The position numbers were made by a program, and so were the translations under genes. A stretch of 37,279 bases of DNA from Candidatus Methanoperedens sp. (GTDB lineage: Archaea > Halobacteriota > Methanosarcinia > Methanosarcinales > Methanoperedenaceae), in contig JAHFDG010000039.1 of NCBI GenBank assembly GCA_023249105.1, positions 1 to 37,279 on the forward strand. Direction: 5' to 3'. Each line of letters opens with the position of its first letter. The first letter of the stretch is position 1. Below the pieces are notes generated by a model that saw only the letters and a list, made by a program, of their open reading frames with translations, searched no databases and was not told the DNA's origin. Below are positions 7,401-14,894 of the stretch, piece after piece.

Positions 7401-7657
7401 TTTATACCCAAATCATGGAGGAGTTTCTTGAGTTTTGCCTCGTCAATGTCACGCGATGCTTTCGTAGCTTTATCAACAGCATGCGGGGAGGCGCTAACAA
7501 ATAGTTCAGAAGGTTTTACTTCCGGTTCGGCTACAAGGATTATCTTTTTGTTTTCCTGAAAAACCTTGAGCTTGTTGCCCATCGATAAACCCAGCAATTC
7601 TCTTATTTTTTTGGGGATTACTACCTGTCCCCTGCTTGAAACTGTTACAGTTGTCAT
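7397..7657 (-). CDS. vapB: AbrB/MazE-type antitoxin (VapB family)
   Basis: An 86-residue protein. Its N-terminal SpoVT/AbrB swapped-hairpin domain (VTVSSRGQVVIPKKIRELLG) is textbook; the C-terminal half (LFVSASPHAVDKATKASR) is the likely toxin-wrapping tail. It probably represses its own promoter, where a minus-strand AT-rich element near 7680-7690 would serve as the TATA box. It is coupled to the downstream VapC by an ATGA overlap. The upstream flank is the junction to the bacterial-looking pilin-like gene. Confidence 0.88.
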   Translation of the reverse strand: MTTVTVSSRGQVVIPKKIRELLGLSMGNKLKVFQENKKIILVAEPEVKPSELFVSASPHAVDKATKASRDIDEAKLKKLLHDLGIK

Positions 7658-7734
7658 AAGAGTATGTAAGACGCTAATCTTATTTATGTCTTATTGCCAA
7701 TAGTTTCTATGTTCCTACGGTCTGCGGTGTACTC

Positions 7735-9138
7735 TTGATTTTTGTCGGAACTGGCGCTTCGGCTATGGCAGCGACAGAAGGTTATAAGCCTCTGGTTAAA
7801 ATTCCCGGCATGCAGACTAACGCGACGCTCACGAGTTATCTCTCCGGGCTTTATAATTTCCTTATCTCCATTGTCGGAGTGCTGGCTATGGCAGTGATTG
7901 TGTACGGCGGAATGCGATATGTTGTTTCTGCCGGCAATCCGGCGGCGATGGAAGACGCTAAAGAAGCCATCTGGGCTGCGGTCTACGGCTTGGCTCTAGC
8001 GCTCGGCTCCTGGCTGATTATCAATATCGTCAATCCTGATATGCTGGTATTAAAAAATCCCGGCGTGGGATTGGCGCCGGGAAAGTATAGCGCGGCTGGC
8101 AATACAAATGTGTGCGTTGGTCGTCCAAACAGTGATGCTTTTAGCACGATTCCTTATGATGCCAAAGACTCCGGCACTTATTGTACTTGCATTGACGGAA
8201 AAAATATTCCTAAAAAAACAAAGAAAGCGAAATTGACCTTAGCGCCAATTCCTTCCACTGTAACTACGGGCGGCTCGGTGGCATTAACGTTTACGCTTAC
8301 AGATGAATCCAGCTCCAGCCCTTTGAGCGGAAAAACTGTGAAATATAACCATGTTAGTGAAGCATTAAATGGCATGACTTATTATAACGGAGGAAGTACG
8401 GATGGGTCTGGCGTGTATACTATTAATACTCAATTTAATTGTTTGACTTCTAAAATCAAAGTATTTGGAGTATTTTACGGCGATGCAGAATATGTTTCTG
8501 CCGTCAGCGATATAAGAGAAATAGCCCTTACAGCTGGTTCTAATTACGCGCTCAATACGCCGTGCACAGCTTCTGATTTTCCTATACCTATAGTTTTTGG
8601 TTTGCCAAATACCTGTAATTCGCTTTGTTCAAGTAAAGATTTATCGCCAGACAGACAATTTCATTGTATAAACGCTAATTTAGGGATAGGTACAACTCAA
8701 GCCAATGCATCGGATGGCAATACCATAATAAATGGCGCTAATGCAGTACAGCATTCAGTGGATAAGGATCATTTAATTCAGCCAGTTTATTTTGATGCCG
8801 TTAGCCATTCTAATATTCTAGATAATCCAATGATTGCTAAAATTGAAATTAATGTAGCTACTAGTTGGTGGACCGATACTATATCAGCGGATTATACTTA
8901 TGTATTTGATACTGCGTGCGGAGATAATTTAGGTCCTGTTTTACGTGCCGGAAGTTATCATGATTATATAAAATCTTGGGATGATTTAACTTTGCAGGCT
9001 GATAATCTTTCAGCGCCAATAGGTAAATTTGCATTTTATCCTCCAGTGGCTAAAAGTTATACTCCTCAATTAAAAGTTTATCCTAAAGATGGTTGTAGCC
9101 CAGTAACAGCCCCTCAAGTTATACTTGAGGCTAAATAA
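7735..9138 (+). CDS. T4SS-pilin (TrbC/VirB2)-like membrane protein with large extracellular region, CPR-like
   Basis: 467 residues from a TTG at 7735. A signal-like stretch ends ASAMAATEG. Two close membrane segments follow (LYNFLISIVGVLAMAVIVYGG at ~41-61 and AVYGLALALGSWLIINIV at ~88-105) around the YGGMRYVVSAGNPAAMEDAK loop, the hallmark of the pilin-like proteins abundant in Patescibacteria/CPR genomes. The remaining ~350 residues are extracellular. They include a Big-like beta domain (~170-260) and several Cys (TACGD, NTPCTA, NTCNSLC) suggesting disulfides. No ATG/GTG fits the expected start: the hydrophobic core continues upstream in frame (VCGVLLIFVGTG) to a stop at 7675 without a canonical start. 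The 5' end may be truncated by recombination. Flanking genes are archaeal, so transfer is inferred. Confidence 0.65.
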   Translation: MIFVGTGASAMAATEGYKPLVKIPGMQTNATLTSYLSGLYNFLISIVGVLAMAVIVYGGMRYVVSAGNPAAMEDAKEAIWAAVYGLALALGSWLIINIVNPDMLVLKNPGVGLAPGKYSAAGNTNVCVGRPNSDAFSTIPYDAKDSGTYCTCIDGKNIPKKTKKAKLTLAPIPSTVTTGGSVALTFTLTDESSSSPLSGKTVKYNHVSEALNGMTYYNGGSTDGSGVYTINTQFNCLTSKIKVFGVFYGDAEYVSAVSDIREIALTAGSNYALNTPCTASDFPIPIVFGLPNTCNSLCSSKDLSPDRQFHCINANLGIGTTQANASDGNTIINGANAVQHSVDKDHLIQPVYFDAVSHSNILDNPMIAKIEINVATSWWTDTISADYTYVFDTACGDNLGPVLRAGSYHDYIKSWDDLTLQADNLSAPIGKFAFYPPVAKSYTPQLKVYPKDGCSPVTAPQVILEAK

Positions 9139-9157
9139 AAAAAAGATGAAATATGCT

Positions 9158-9179
9158 AAAACTTAAGATTAAAAGTTTT
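9158..9179. terminator. Bidirectional terminator hairpin between convergent genes
   Basis: Perfect 7-bp arms AAAACTT/AAGTTTT enclose an 8-nt loop, lying 20 nt after the plus-strand stop and 5 nt before the minus-strand stop. A/T-rich flanks on both sides would give U-tracts in either transcript. Confidence 0.5.
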
Positions 9180-9183
9180 ATGC

Positions 9184-9717
9184 CTAATTCATCTCAAACC
9201 TTACTTTAACGGCTTGTAAAGTTTCTGCCGGGCGATCTATTGTTGCAAAAACCTTATTGCCACTTTTACTCACTCTCCAATTTAATCCCGATATTTGACT
9301 CCCCTCATTATCAAGGAAAGCAATTCCCAAATTTCCACCTACGGATGGACTTCTTGGATTTGGTACGGTATTAATCCAGTATCCACTGATTTTTGTGTCG
9401 CTAATTTCAAGATTTGTTATTAGCGTATTATATTTTTTCACAAAAATAGATTTTGGCGCTTCATTTATTAAAAATATCCCAGCGCCTTCTTGCCACTTAA
9501 GCGCATCAGCTGGTATTTCAACGGTTTCACTTGCTGTTGCTGTTGGAGTTGCCGTTCCGGTTACAATTCCTGCCGGATTTCCATTTCCACCCTGCGATCC
9601 GCCGCCGGTATCTGTTGATGTTTGCACTGGCGCTTGTCCGGCAAAATAAGCAACTGCTGCCACTATTACTACTATCGCGGCAAACGCGATATATCGCTTC
9701 CATATTTCCGGGTGCAT
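9184..9717 (-). CDS. Single-pass membrane-anchored protein with Gly/Thr-rich linker
   Basis: About 178 residues from the ATG at 9717 (MHPEIWKRYIAFAAIVVIV), which has an AAGGA element ~7 nt upstream. An in-frame ATG at 9801 would add 28 residues and cannot be excluded. One N-terminal membrane helix (~9-27) is followed by a Gly/Ser/Thr/Pro linker (GGGSQGGNGNPAG, TATPTATASETVE) and a C-terminal beta domain of ~110 residues that was not recognised. The architecture is that of an extracellular surface protein. It converges on the pilin-like gene and shares its terminator region. Confidence 0.55.
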   Translation of the reverse strand: MHPEIWKRYIAFAAIVVIVAAVAYFAGQAPVQTSTDTGGGSQGGNGNPAGIVTGTATPTATASETVEIPADALKWQEGAGIFLINEAPKSIFVKKYNTLITNLEISDTKISGYWINTVPNPRSPSVGGNLGIAFLDNEGSQISGLNWRVSKSGNKVFATIDRPAETLQAVKVRFEMN

Positions 9718-9917
9718 TTCAGTTCCTTTCTCTCCTGGCTTTCCTTCAGTCGGATAACCTCCGCCTGCCATCAATCCTACTGTTAATACTCTATTTAACA
9801 TTTCCTATCTTAGTATTTTAGTAGTCCCTTCTCCACACTATTTTTGAAATCGTAGCAGTCTTTTTCTTTTAAGCCCCTTATGATTATTTTCATTTCCTCC
9901 TGTGGGATTAATCCTTT

Positions 9918-10301
9918 TTACTTGCATGCCTGGAGAAACATATTCAGGTCAAACGCTTCTACCCCCATTTCAATGGCTTTCTCCTTTGCTGCATGGTCAT
10001 CTATTAAAAGTACTGCCCCTCTACTAAGAGCTAACGAGATTGCCTCCCGTTCACCCATACCCAAATCTGTATCATCGATGGGATTGCTACCCTCGACGAT
10101 TATCCATCGGTCATCAGTAATGCCTTCATAATTTGGTGCAATTATGGATAAGAAACCCTTGAAGAATCTTGCTTTTGTAAGTTCTATTAATACTGCATTT
10201 GGTATGCTGATAGCTTTTACATTAAATAACTTTTTTACGAGATTGAGTCTATTGATTTTAAATAGGGAGCTTATAAAACCTGTATCGAAGACCACCTTCA
10301 T
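9918..10301 (-). CDS. PIN-like toxin, DUF3368 family
   Basis: A 127-residue PIN-fold protein. Conserved acids are visible in VVFDTGFISSL (D6), the MGEREAISLA segment near residue 83, and LLIDDHAAKEKA near residues 97-102. The DUF3368 family typically pairs with UPF0175 antitoxins, as here. A nuclease role is inferred from the fold. The start overlaps the antitoxin stop by 4 nt. The second conserved segment (ELTKARFFKGFLSIIAPNYEG) is typical of the family. Confidence 0.82.
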   Translation of the reverse strand: MKVVFDTGFISSLFKINRLNLVKKLFNVKAISIPNAVLIELTKARFFKGFLSIIAPNYEGITDDRWIIVEGSNPIDDTDLGMGEREAISLALSRGAVLLIDDHAAKEKAIEMGVEAFDLNMFLQACK

Positions 10302-10624
10302 TTAATAAGCTCCAGCAGTCTTCTTGCGCCTTTTCTCATCTCCTCAGGCGTCTTTGAACCCCTTCTTATTTTGATTTTTTTGGATGCCAGCAGTTCTTTG
10401 GATTCTTCATAGCTCAGGCTAATTAGTTCCGCAAATCTCCCAAGTGAAATTTTCCCTTCTTTATACAGCTCAATAGCCAGTGATTCCCTCACATCTTTCC
10501 TTGCGCTTAAAAGTGTATTTACTGCATCTTTTATAAATTCACCCTCATCCCGATATAACCCGGTTTTTTTAATTAATTTTAGCTCACTGGCAATGTCATT
10601 TGGGAGCTTAATGCATGTTTCCAT
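10298..10624 (-). CDS. UPF0175 family antitoxin
   Basis: A 108-residue protein with two parts. The N-terminal ~50 residues are ribbon-helix-helix-like (CIKLPNDIASELKLIKKTG, then EFIKDAVNTLLSARKD). The core is the UPF0175 motif ALELYKEGKISLGRFAEL-type, here AIELYKEGKISLGRFAELIS, followed by LSYEESKELLASKKI. The tail is basic. It probably acts as DNA-binding antitoxin to the DUF3368 protein encoded immediately downstream with a 4-nt overlap. Confidence 0.82.
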   Translation of the reverse strand: METCIKLPNDIASELKLIKKTGLYRDEGEFIKDAVNTLLSARKDVRESLAIELYKEGKISLGRFAELISLSYEESKELLASKKIKIRRGSKTPEEMRKGARRLLELIK

Positions 10625-10684
10625 GTTATCACATTTTAATAGTAGTTTGCTCTATAAATGACTTTGTGCCTTGCCACTTATAAC

Positions 10685-11041
10685 CTACATCTTCTCAATC
10701 TTCTTAATACTCATCATCGGGTAATCCAATGCCTCATCATACACAAGTTCCACATGCGCTATAATATTTTTGTAAAGCACCTGCAAACTCACATGCAGCA
10801 TGCGCCCTTCAAGCTCGCAGTACTTAAACTTTGGATTCTGCTTTTTCTCGACCATCTCGCGGTCAATGGAAACACTCACGCTCCGAACATGCGGCTGGAC
10901 TCCGATGCTATCCTCTATAATTCTTTCAAGACCGTCAATGGTATCTGTGCTTATCGGCGTTCCCACAAACTGGTGATACAGCGCGCCCAGCTTGATGCCG
11001 GCTTCAAACACAGCTATGTCGCGTTCATTAATATCTGTCAT
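10685..11041 (-). CDS. mptD: Dihydroneopterin aldolase MptD (archaeal, DUF372)
   Basis: A 118-residue protein with the family signature FEAGIKLGALYHQFVGTPIS near residues 12-31 and conserved Glu/Tyr residues after it. MptD converts 7,8-dihydroneopterin to 6-hydroxymethyl-7,8-dihydropterin, a step towards tetrahydromethanopterin and folates; the length is normal. A good ribosome site (GGAAGGAG, 5-8 nt spacing) precedes the ATG at 11041. The gene overlaps the end of the archaetidylserine synthase gene by 14 nt. It therefore belongs to the lipid operon at RNA level although it serves a different pathway. Confidence 0.85.
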   Translation of the reverse strand: MTDINERDIAVFEAGIKLGALYHQFVGTPISTDTIDGLERIIEDSIGVQPHVRSVSVSIDREMVEKKQNPKFKYCELEGRMLHVSLQVLYKNIIAHVELVYDEALDYPMMSIKKIEKM

Positions 11042-11717
11042 AACATCTCCTTCCTATCGGGCTCAGGATGTAGGCAAAAATCATAATAAACAGGAGCAAT
11101 GACGCATTTTTTACCATATCAGGATAACCAAGGTAAAAAACAATTATATCAAAAACAAGCACAAGCGACATCGGAGCCAGGATAACAGGCTGCTTCAATT
11201 TTGGATAATCTATCGTGCTTACCATTAGCAATGATATGATAACAAGAAGAACTGCAAACGTATAAACGAAATATGAATGTGGGATATAATCCCTTATCAG
11301 AAGAAACAGAGCCACAACAAACCCTCCTGCTGTTATGGGAATTCCTTCAAATCCATCCTTTTTCCCGGCAACATTGAATCTGGCAAGGCGCAGTATCCCG
11401 CAGGCAAGGAAGAGTCCTGAAAAAACTACTGCCATGTATCCTGTATTGGCAAGGAAAACGAACGCTAAAAGGGCAGGTGCAACCCCGAAAGCTATCACAT
11501 CCGCAAGCGAGTCAAGATTTGCGCCAAGAACCCCAAATCCGCAGTAACGCGCCACAGCGCCGTCTGCGCCGTCTGCTATTACAGCAATGAGAACAAGCAC
11601 AAGCGCGCTATCGACCCGTCCTCTTACCGTCATTATTATCGAGGCAAATCCGAGAAGCGCATTGATAAGCGTAATGATATCCGCAGGTTTTATAAGTTTC
11701 AGGATATTTTGTCCCAT
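11028..11717 (-). CDS. pssA: Archaetidylserine synthase (CDP-alcohol phosphatidyltransferase)
   Basis: About 229 residues. The ATG at 11717 is chosen because GGAG sits 6 nt before it; the ATG at 11723 overlaps that site. The CDP-alcohol phosphotransferase motif DGx2ARx8Gx3Dx3D is intact (DGAVARYCGFGVLGANLDSLAD near residues 50-72), and there are six or more membrane helices. It should transfer serine to CDP-archaeol, giving archaetidylserine at the membrane. The neighbouring decarboxylase gene ends 4 nt before the alternative start, so the two successive enzymes are cotranscribed. Confidence 0.9.
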   Translation of the reverse strand: MGQNILKLIKPADIITLINALLGFASIIMTVRGRVDSALVLVLIAVIADGADGAVARYCGFGVLGANLDSLADVIAFGVAPALLAFVFLANTGYMAVVFSGLFLACGILRLARFNVAGKKDGFEGIPITAGGFVVALFLLIRDYIPHSYFVYTFAVLLVIISLLMVSTIDYPKLKQPVILAPMSLVLVFDIIVFYLGYPDMVKNASLLLFIMIFAYILSPIGRRCYDRY

Positions 11718-11727
11718 TTTCATCTCC

Positions 11728-12363
11728 TTATTTCCGTCTTATTTTCCCTTTTCTCATTGCAATTATAGTCTGTCCTGCTTTCACTTTATCATTTACCCCG
11801 ACTATAAACTCATATCCTTCCGGGACTATCACATCAACACGCGAACCAAAACGTATCATGCCGATGCGTTCCCCTCTTTTCACGTGGCTTCCCACGCAGA
11901 TATACGAGACAATGCGCCGTGTCAGGACGCCTGCAATCTGGGTTAATTCAAGAACGCCGGTATCGGTATTTATCACTACATGGTTCCTCTCATTCACATC
12001 AGAATCCTTGTTAAACGCCGGTATATATCCGCCCGGCTTATAATCGATATGTGCTATTGTACCGGCTAAAGGAGCGCGGTTCACATGGACATCATGGATG
12101 TTCATAAAAATACACAGCGTTCTGTTATGGATTGAAATTACTTTGCCGTCGGCTGGAGAAACTGCATCATCTTCATCTCCGAGCGGGGAACGCTCAGGGT
12201 CGCGGAAGAATATGAAAAAAAAGAGCGTTAAAATTGCGCCGATAATGAATGCGATTAACAATATATAAAAAACCAATCCCGTGAAACTTTTTGAAACATA
12301 CCCAACTGCGAGGGTAAACAGCATCATCACTCCTATCCACGATAAGGAGCCTTTAGCCAGCAT
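11728..12363 (-). CDS. asd: Archaetidylserine decarboxylase proenzyme
   Basis: About 211 residues from the ATG at 12363. A TTG at 12384 lacks a ribosome site and would overlap artA more deeply. Two N-terminal membrane helices (~8-24, 29-53) are followed by the decarboxylase domain with SPADGKV (~69-75), DVHVNRAP (~91-98) and the self-cleavage motif IRFGSRVD (Gly173-Ser174), which generates the pyruvoyl cofactor. The product would be archaetidylethanolamine. In haloarchaea pssA and asd are needed for archaeosortase-dependent lipid attachment, which matches their position next to artA here. Confidence 0.9.
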   Translation of the reverse strand: MLAKGSLSWIGVMMLFTLAVGYVSKSFTGLVFYILLIAFIIGAILTLFFFIFFRDPERSPLGDEDDAVSPADGKVISIHNRTLCIFMNIHDVHVNRAPLAGTIAHIDYKPGGYIPAFNKDSDVNERNHVVINTDTGVLELTQIAGVLTRRIVSYICVGSHVKRGERIGMIRFGSRVDVIVPEGYEFIVGVNDKVKAGQTIIAMRKGKIRRK

Positions 12364-13168
12364 GCTTGAAAACCCCCTGTACAAGGTTCAGGATGCCGTC
12401 AATCATGTCGATGATTTCAGGAAGTAATTTCAGGACTGCATATGCGATTACGAATAACGCCACGAGGGAGCCCGTTTTTGCTATCACTGTATGTGCGATA
12501 TAAAAACTCGTATCAGGGTCGCCGAACCATGTCATTCCGTAAGCATCAACAACAAAGACGTTCCTTATCAAATTCAATCCGTATATTACCGGGACCGAAA
12601 CGAGAAAAGCCGGGGCAAATCGCTTAAATGGCGCGTTGGCGCTTGTGATTATCCCGATAAACAATGCAATGCTTTCTATTGCTGTGCAAGCAAGGATTAT
12701 TTCGACCTTATAACCATTGACAGCAATCAGGTTCCAGTCAAGCCTTGTAATCGTTACCCCGAAAACCGAGGCAAGCCATATAGTCTGGTCGGTTACGGTT
12801 GAAATTATCCATGTGTTCATTGCCGGGATTTCCGAAAAAACAAAATATGAAAGCCCGCCTATGGCAGCGGCAGTGGTCATCATAAAGATGGAGGAAAGAG
12901 TGCTTATACCGTTAATATTCCCAAGAAGGCTCTTGTCATGCCGTATCAGTATAAAACCGATAAAAACACAGAAAATGGCTGCAAGTATGGTCAGTGCTAC
13001 ATTGACATAATCCCCCAATTCATAATAATGTGACCACTGTAAAACCCAGTGGACTGAAAAAAGCATCCAGCCGGCGCCAGTAAGCGGGAGCTTGAACCTG
13101 TTTTGGCCGGGGATGACTGAGGCTATTACAAGCAATCCGAGTGCCAGCCAGATAATGTTTTTTATCAT
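12353..13168 (-). CDS. artA: Archaeosortase A
   Basis: A 271-residue polytopic protein with eight or so membrane helices and the three conserved exosortase/archaeosortase residues: Cys161 in ILACTAIESIALFIG, Arg202 in NLIRNVFVV, and His226 in FYIAHTVIAKTGS. ArtA cleaves the C-terminal PGF-CTERM signal of surface proteins such as S-layer glycoproteins, and the protein is joined to a membrane lipid. A GAGGGG ribosome site precedes the ATG. The stop overlaps the start of asd. Co-operon placement with the head-group enzymes supports a shared surface-anchoring role. Confidence 0.9.
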   Translation of the reverse strand: MIKNIIWLALGLLVIASVIPGQNRFKLPLTGAGWMLFSVHWVLQWSHYYELGDYVNVALTILAAIFCVFIGFILIRHDKSLLGNINGISTLSSIFMMTTAAAIGGLSYFVFSEIPAMNTWIISTVTDQTIWLASVFGVTITRLDWNLIAVNGYKVEIILACTAIESIALFIGIITSANAPFKRFAPAFLVSVPVIYGLNLIRNVFVVDAYGMTWFGDPDTSFYIAHTVIAKTGSLVALFVIAYAVLKLLPEIIDMIDGILNLVQGVFKHAG

Positions 13169-13198
13169 ATTATTCCCCTCGAATCATTAAATCCATAT

Positions 13199-14203
13199 TT
13201 AAATCAGTGTTTTAATCAACGTAGATATGTCTTTTATTTGAACCTTTTTTTCTTTTGTCAGAATAGCTTCTACAAGTTTATTAAATCTCCCGTTGTCCCT
13301 GATTTCACACACAAACGTTTCCAAAACCATATCGTTTGACAAAAGCAGGGCAAGCCTGGCAAGTGTTGAAAAATCGAACTCTTTTTTCCAGCGTTTCTCG
13401 TAGCTACGAAGTGCGTTATTTCCTGAAATGGCGCCGGATAATATCTCTGCTGCAATTTCCCCGGAACGCCGCGCATAAAATATCCCCTCGCCCTCAAACG
13501 GCGATACGAATCCTGCTGCATCGCCTGCAAGGAGGAATCTATCGGAGAATGTTTTTTTAGCAGGTTCAAGCGGTATCAAACCTTTCTCGCCTGGAATATC
13601 CGGGTAACCGTTCAGTGACGAAGTGCCTGTAAGTACGTGGTTCTTTTTTGGCGCGCTCCACGAGTAACCGCTATGCATCAGGTTCATTTCAAAATAATCA
13701 TCAGGTTCCACATTTTTTTTCTGCTGCACACAATAGGCATACTTCTTCGCACCGCCGCAAAGACTGCTTAAATCAGATACACCCGATGCAATGATGGCAT
13801 AATCTGCTAAGACATTTTCTTTCGTTGTCCTGATTGTAAGAGAGGAGCCATTTTCCTCTAACGACATAACCATGTCTTTTCTCAGTTCAGCCCCGGAATT
13901 TACGGCTTCATCCAGGTTAAAAGAATCAAAGGCTTCGCGGTCTATGGAATACTCAACCGAATTCTTATATGTTATTTCAGCCCTGACATCGCGAAACGAG
14001 AGCCTGACACCCTTTAACTCCCTTTCCACATACGCATCATCTACCTTGTATTCCCTGGCATATTGCGCTGTCAGGATTCCGGCACATATCTTTTTTTTAT
14101 CGCACGGGTCTATTATAATGGTTTTATGGCCGAGTGAAGATAGCTTTTCTGCTGCGAAAGAGCCGGCAGGTCCTGCGCCTATGACCGCTACATCATATCT
14201 CAT
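13199..14203 (-). CDS. Geranylgeranyl reductase family FAD protein
   Basis: A 334-residue flavoprotein. The N-terminal FAD motif is MRYDVAVIGAGPAGSFAAEK; a second FAD segment RFLLAGDAAGFVSPFEGEGI lies near residue 220. Both are typical of archaeal geranylgeranyl reductase (GGR) homologues that saturate isoprenoid chains of archaeol lipids. It is shorter than the usual ~390 residues, mainly at the C-terminus, so it may act on another polyprenyl substrate. The middle segment has a CxGxL-like motif (CAGILTAQYA, residues 41-50), also found in this family. It overlaps the upstream membrane-protein gene by 11 nt, inside the lipid/ArtA operon. Confidence 0.82.
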   Translation of the reverse strand: MRYDVAVIGAGPAGSFAAEKLSSLGHKTIIIDPCDKKKICAGILTAQYAREYKVDDAYVERELKGVRLSFRDVRAEITYKNSVEYSIDREAFDSFNLDEAVNSGAELRKDMVMSLEENGSSLTIRTTKENVLADYAIIASGVSDLSSLCGGAKKYAYCVQQKKNVEPDDYFEMNLMHSGYSWSAPKKNHVLTGTSSLNGYPDIPGEKGLIPLEPAKKTFSDRFLLAGDAAGFVSPFEGEGIFYARRSGEIAAEILSGAISGNNALRSYEKRWKKEFDFSTLARLALLLSNDMVLETFVCEIRDNGRFNKLVEAILTKEKKVQIKDISTLIKTLI

Positions 14204-14762
14204 GTGCGGCTCTCCCTGTTATTCTGTCCATCAGCATATACGCAGCATCGAATGTAAGCAGGACTAATAACGCATTCAACCCCAGCATATCCAGGATAAC
14301 AAGTATCAGTATCCCCAGCTTCAGGATTAGCCTGTACTCGAATATGAAATCCAGGAATTTCGGCGTTTGTATAAAATCCCCGATCTCATCAAGGGCTGCA
14401 AGCACAGCTATTGGCAGTACAAGAGGAGAGAGTTTTATCCCGTATAGAAAAACCACGGCAAGTATTGCGCCAAGACCGAAATAATGACCGGTGCTGTCAA
14501 TTTTGCCTGTTATCAGGTTCCCAAGGACGATGCCGCCGAAGAGAAGAGCGGCGTTGGTATCGATGAGCATTAAAAGTCCAATTGATAATCCGTAAGCAAG
14601 CCCGGCGGGTATTGCGTAAAGGCTACGGGTTAGGTTTTTATCCTCAATATCATCGGTCAGCTTGATCAATGAACCTGAAAGGAGACTTATAGCCAGAAGC
14701 GCAAGTAAGGACACGTGCCAAATGCTAGTTTCAGGAATTAAATAGCTTTCTGTCAGAGACAT
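14193..14762 (-). CDS. Uncharacterised polytopic membrane protein at head of lipid/ArtA operon
   Basis: A 189-residue protein with about six hydrophobic segments. Two acidic motifs lie at membrane edges: LTDDIEDKN near residues 37-45 and ALDEIGDF near residues 121-128. Acid pairs of this kind bind Mg-diphosphate in some prenyl/CDP-lipid enzymes, but no family was recognised and the resemblance is only suggestive. As first gene of an operon with a GGR homologue, archaeosortase and head-group enzymes, a role in archaeal lipid metabolism or surface anchoring is a reasonable inference. The start is the only in-frame ATG near the promoter. Confidence 0.65.
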   Translation of the reverse strand: MSLTESYLIPETSIWHVSLLALLAISLLSGSLIKLTDDIEDKNLTRSLYAIPAGLAYGLSIGLLMLIDTNAALLFGGIVLGNLITGKIDSTGHYFGLGAILAVVFLYGIKLSPLVLPIAVLAALDEIGDFIQTPKFLDFIFEYRLILKLGILILVILDMLGLNALLVLLTFDAAYMLMDRITGRAAHEI

Positions 14763-14894
14763 ACAAAGAATGGAATAAAGGAAAATATCGTTTCAATTAT
14801 AAACCAGAACCGAGAACCACAAGTATTATTTATCAGAACATATGTACTGGAATTAAATTAAAATACTATCAAGGATTGCGGAATTAAAAATACA

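Noticed and set aside
10658-11086. 142-codon plus-strand frame
   Set aside because: Antisense to mptD, which has a full family signature and a good ribosome site.
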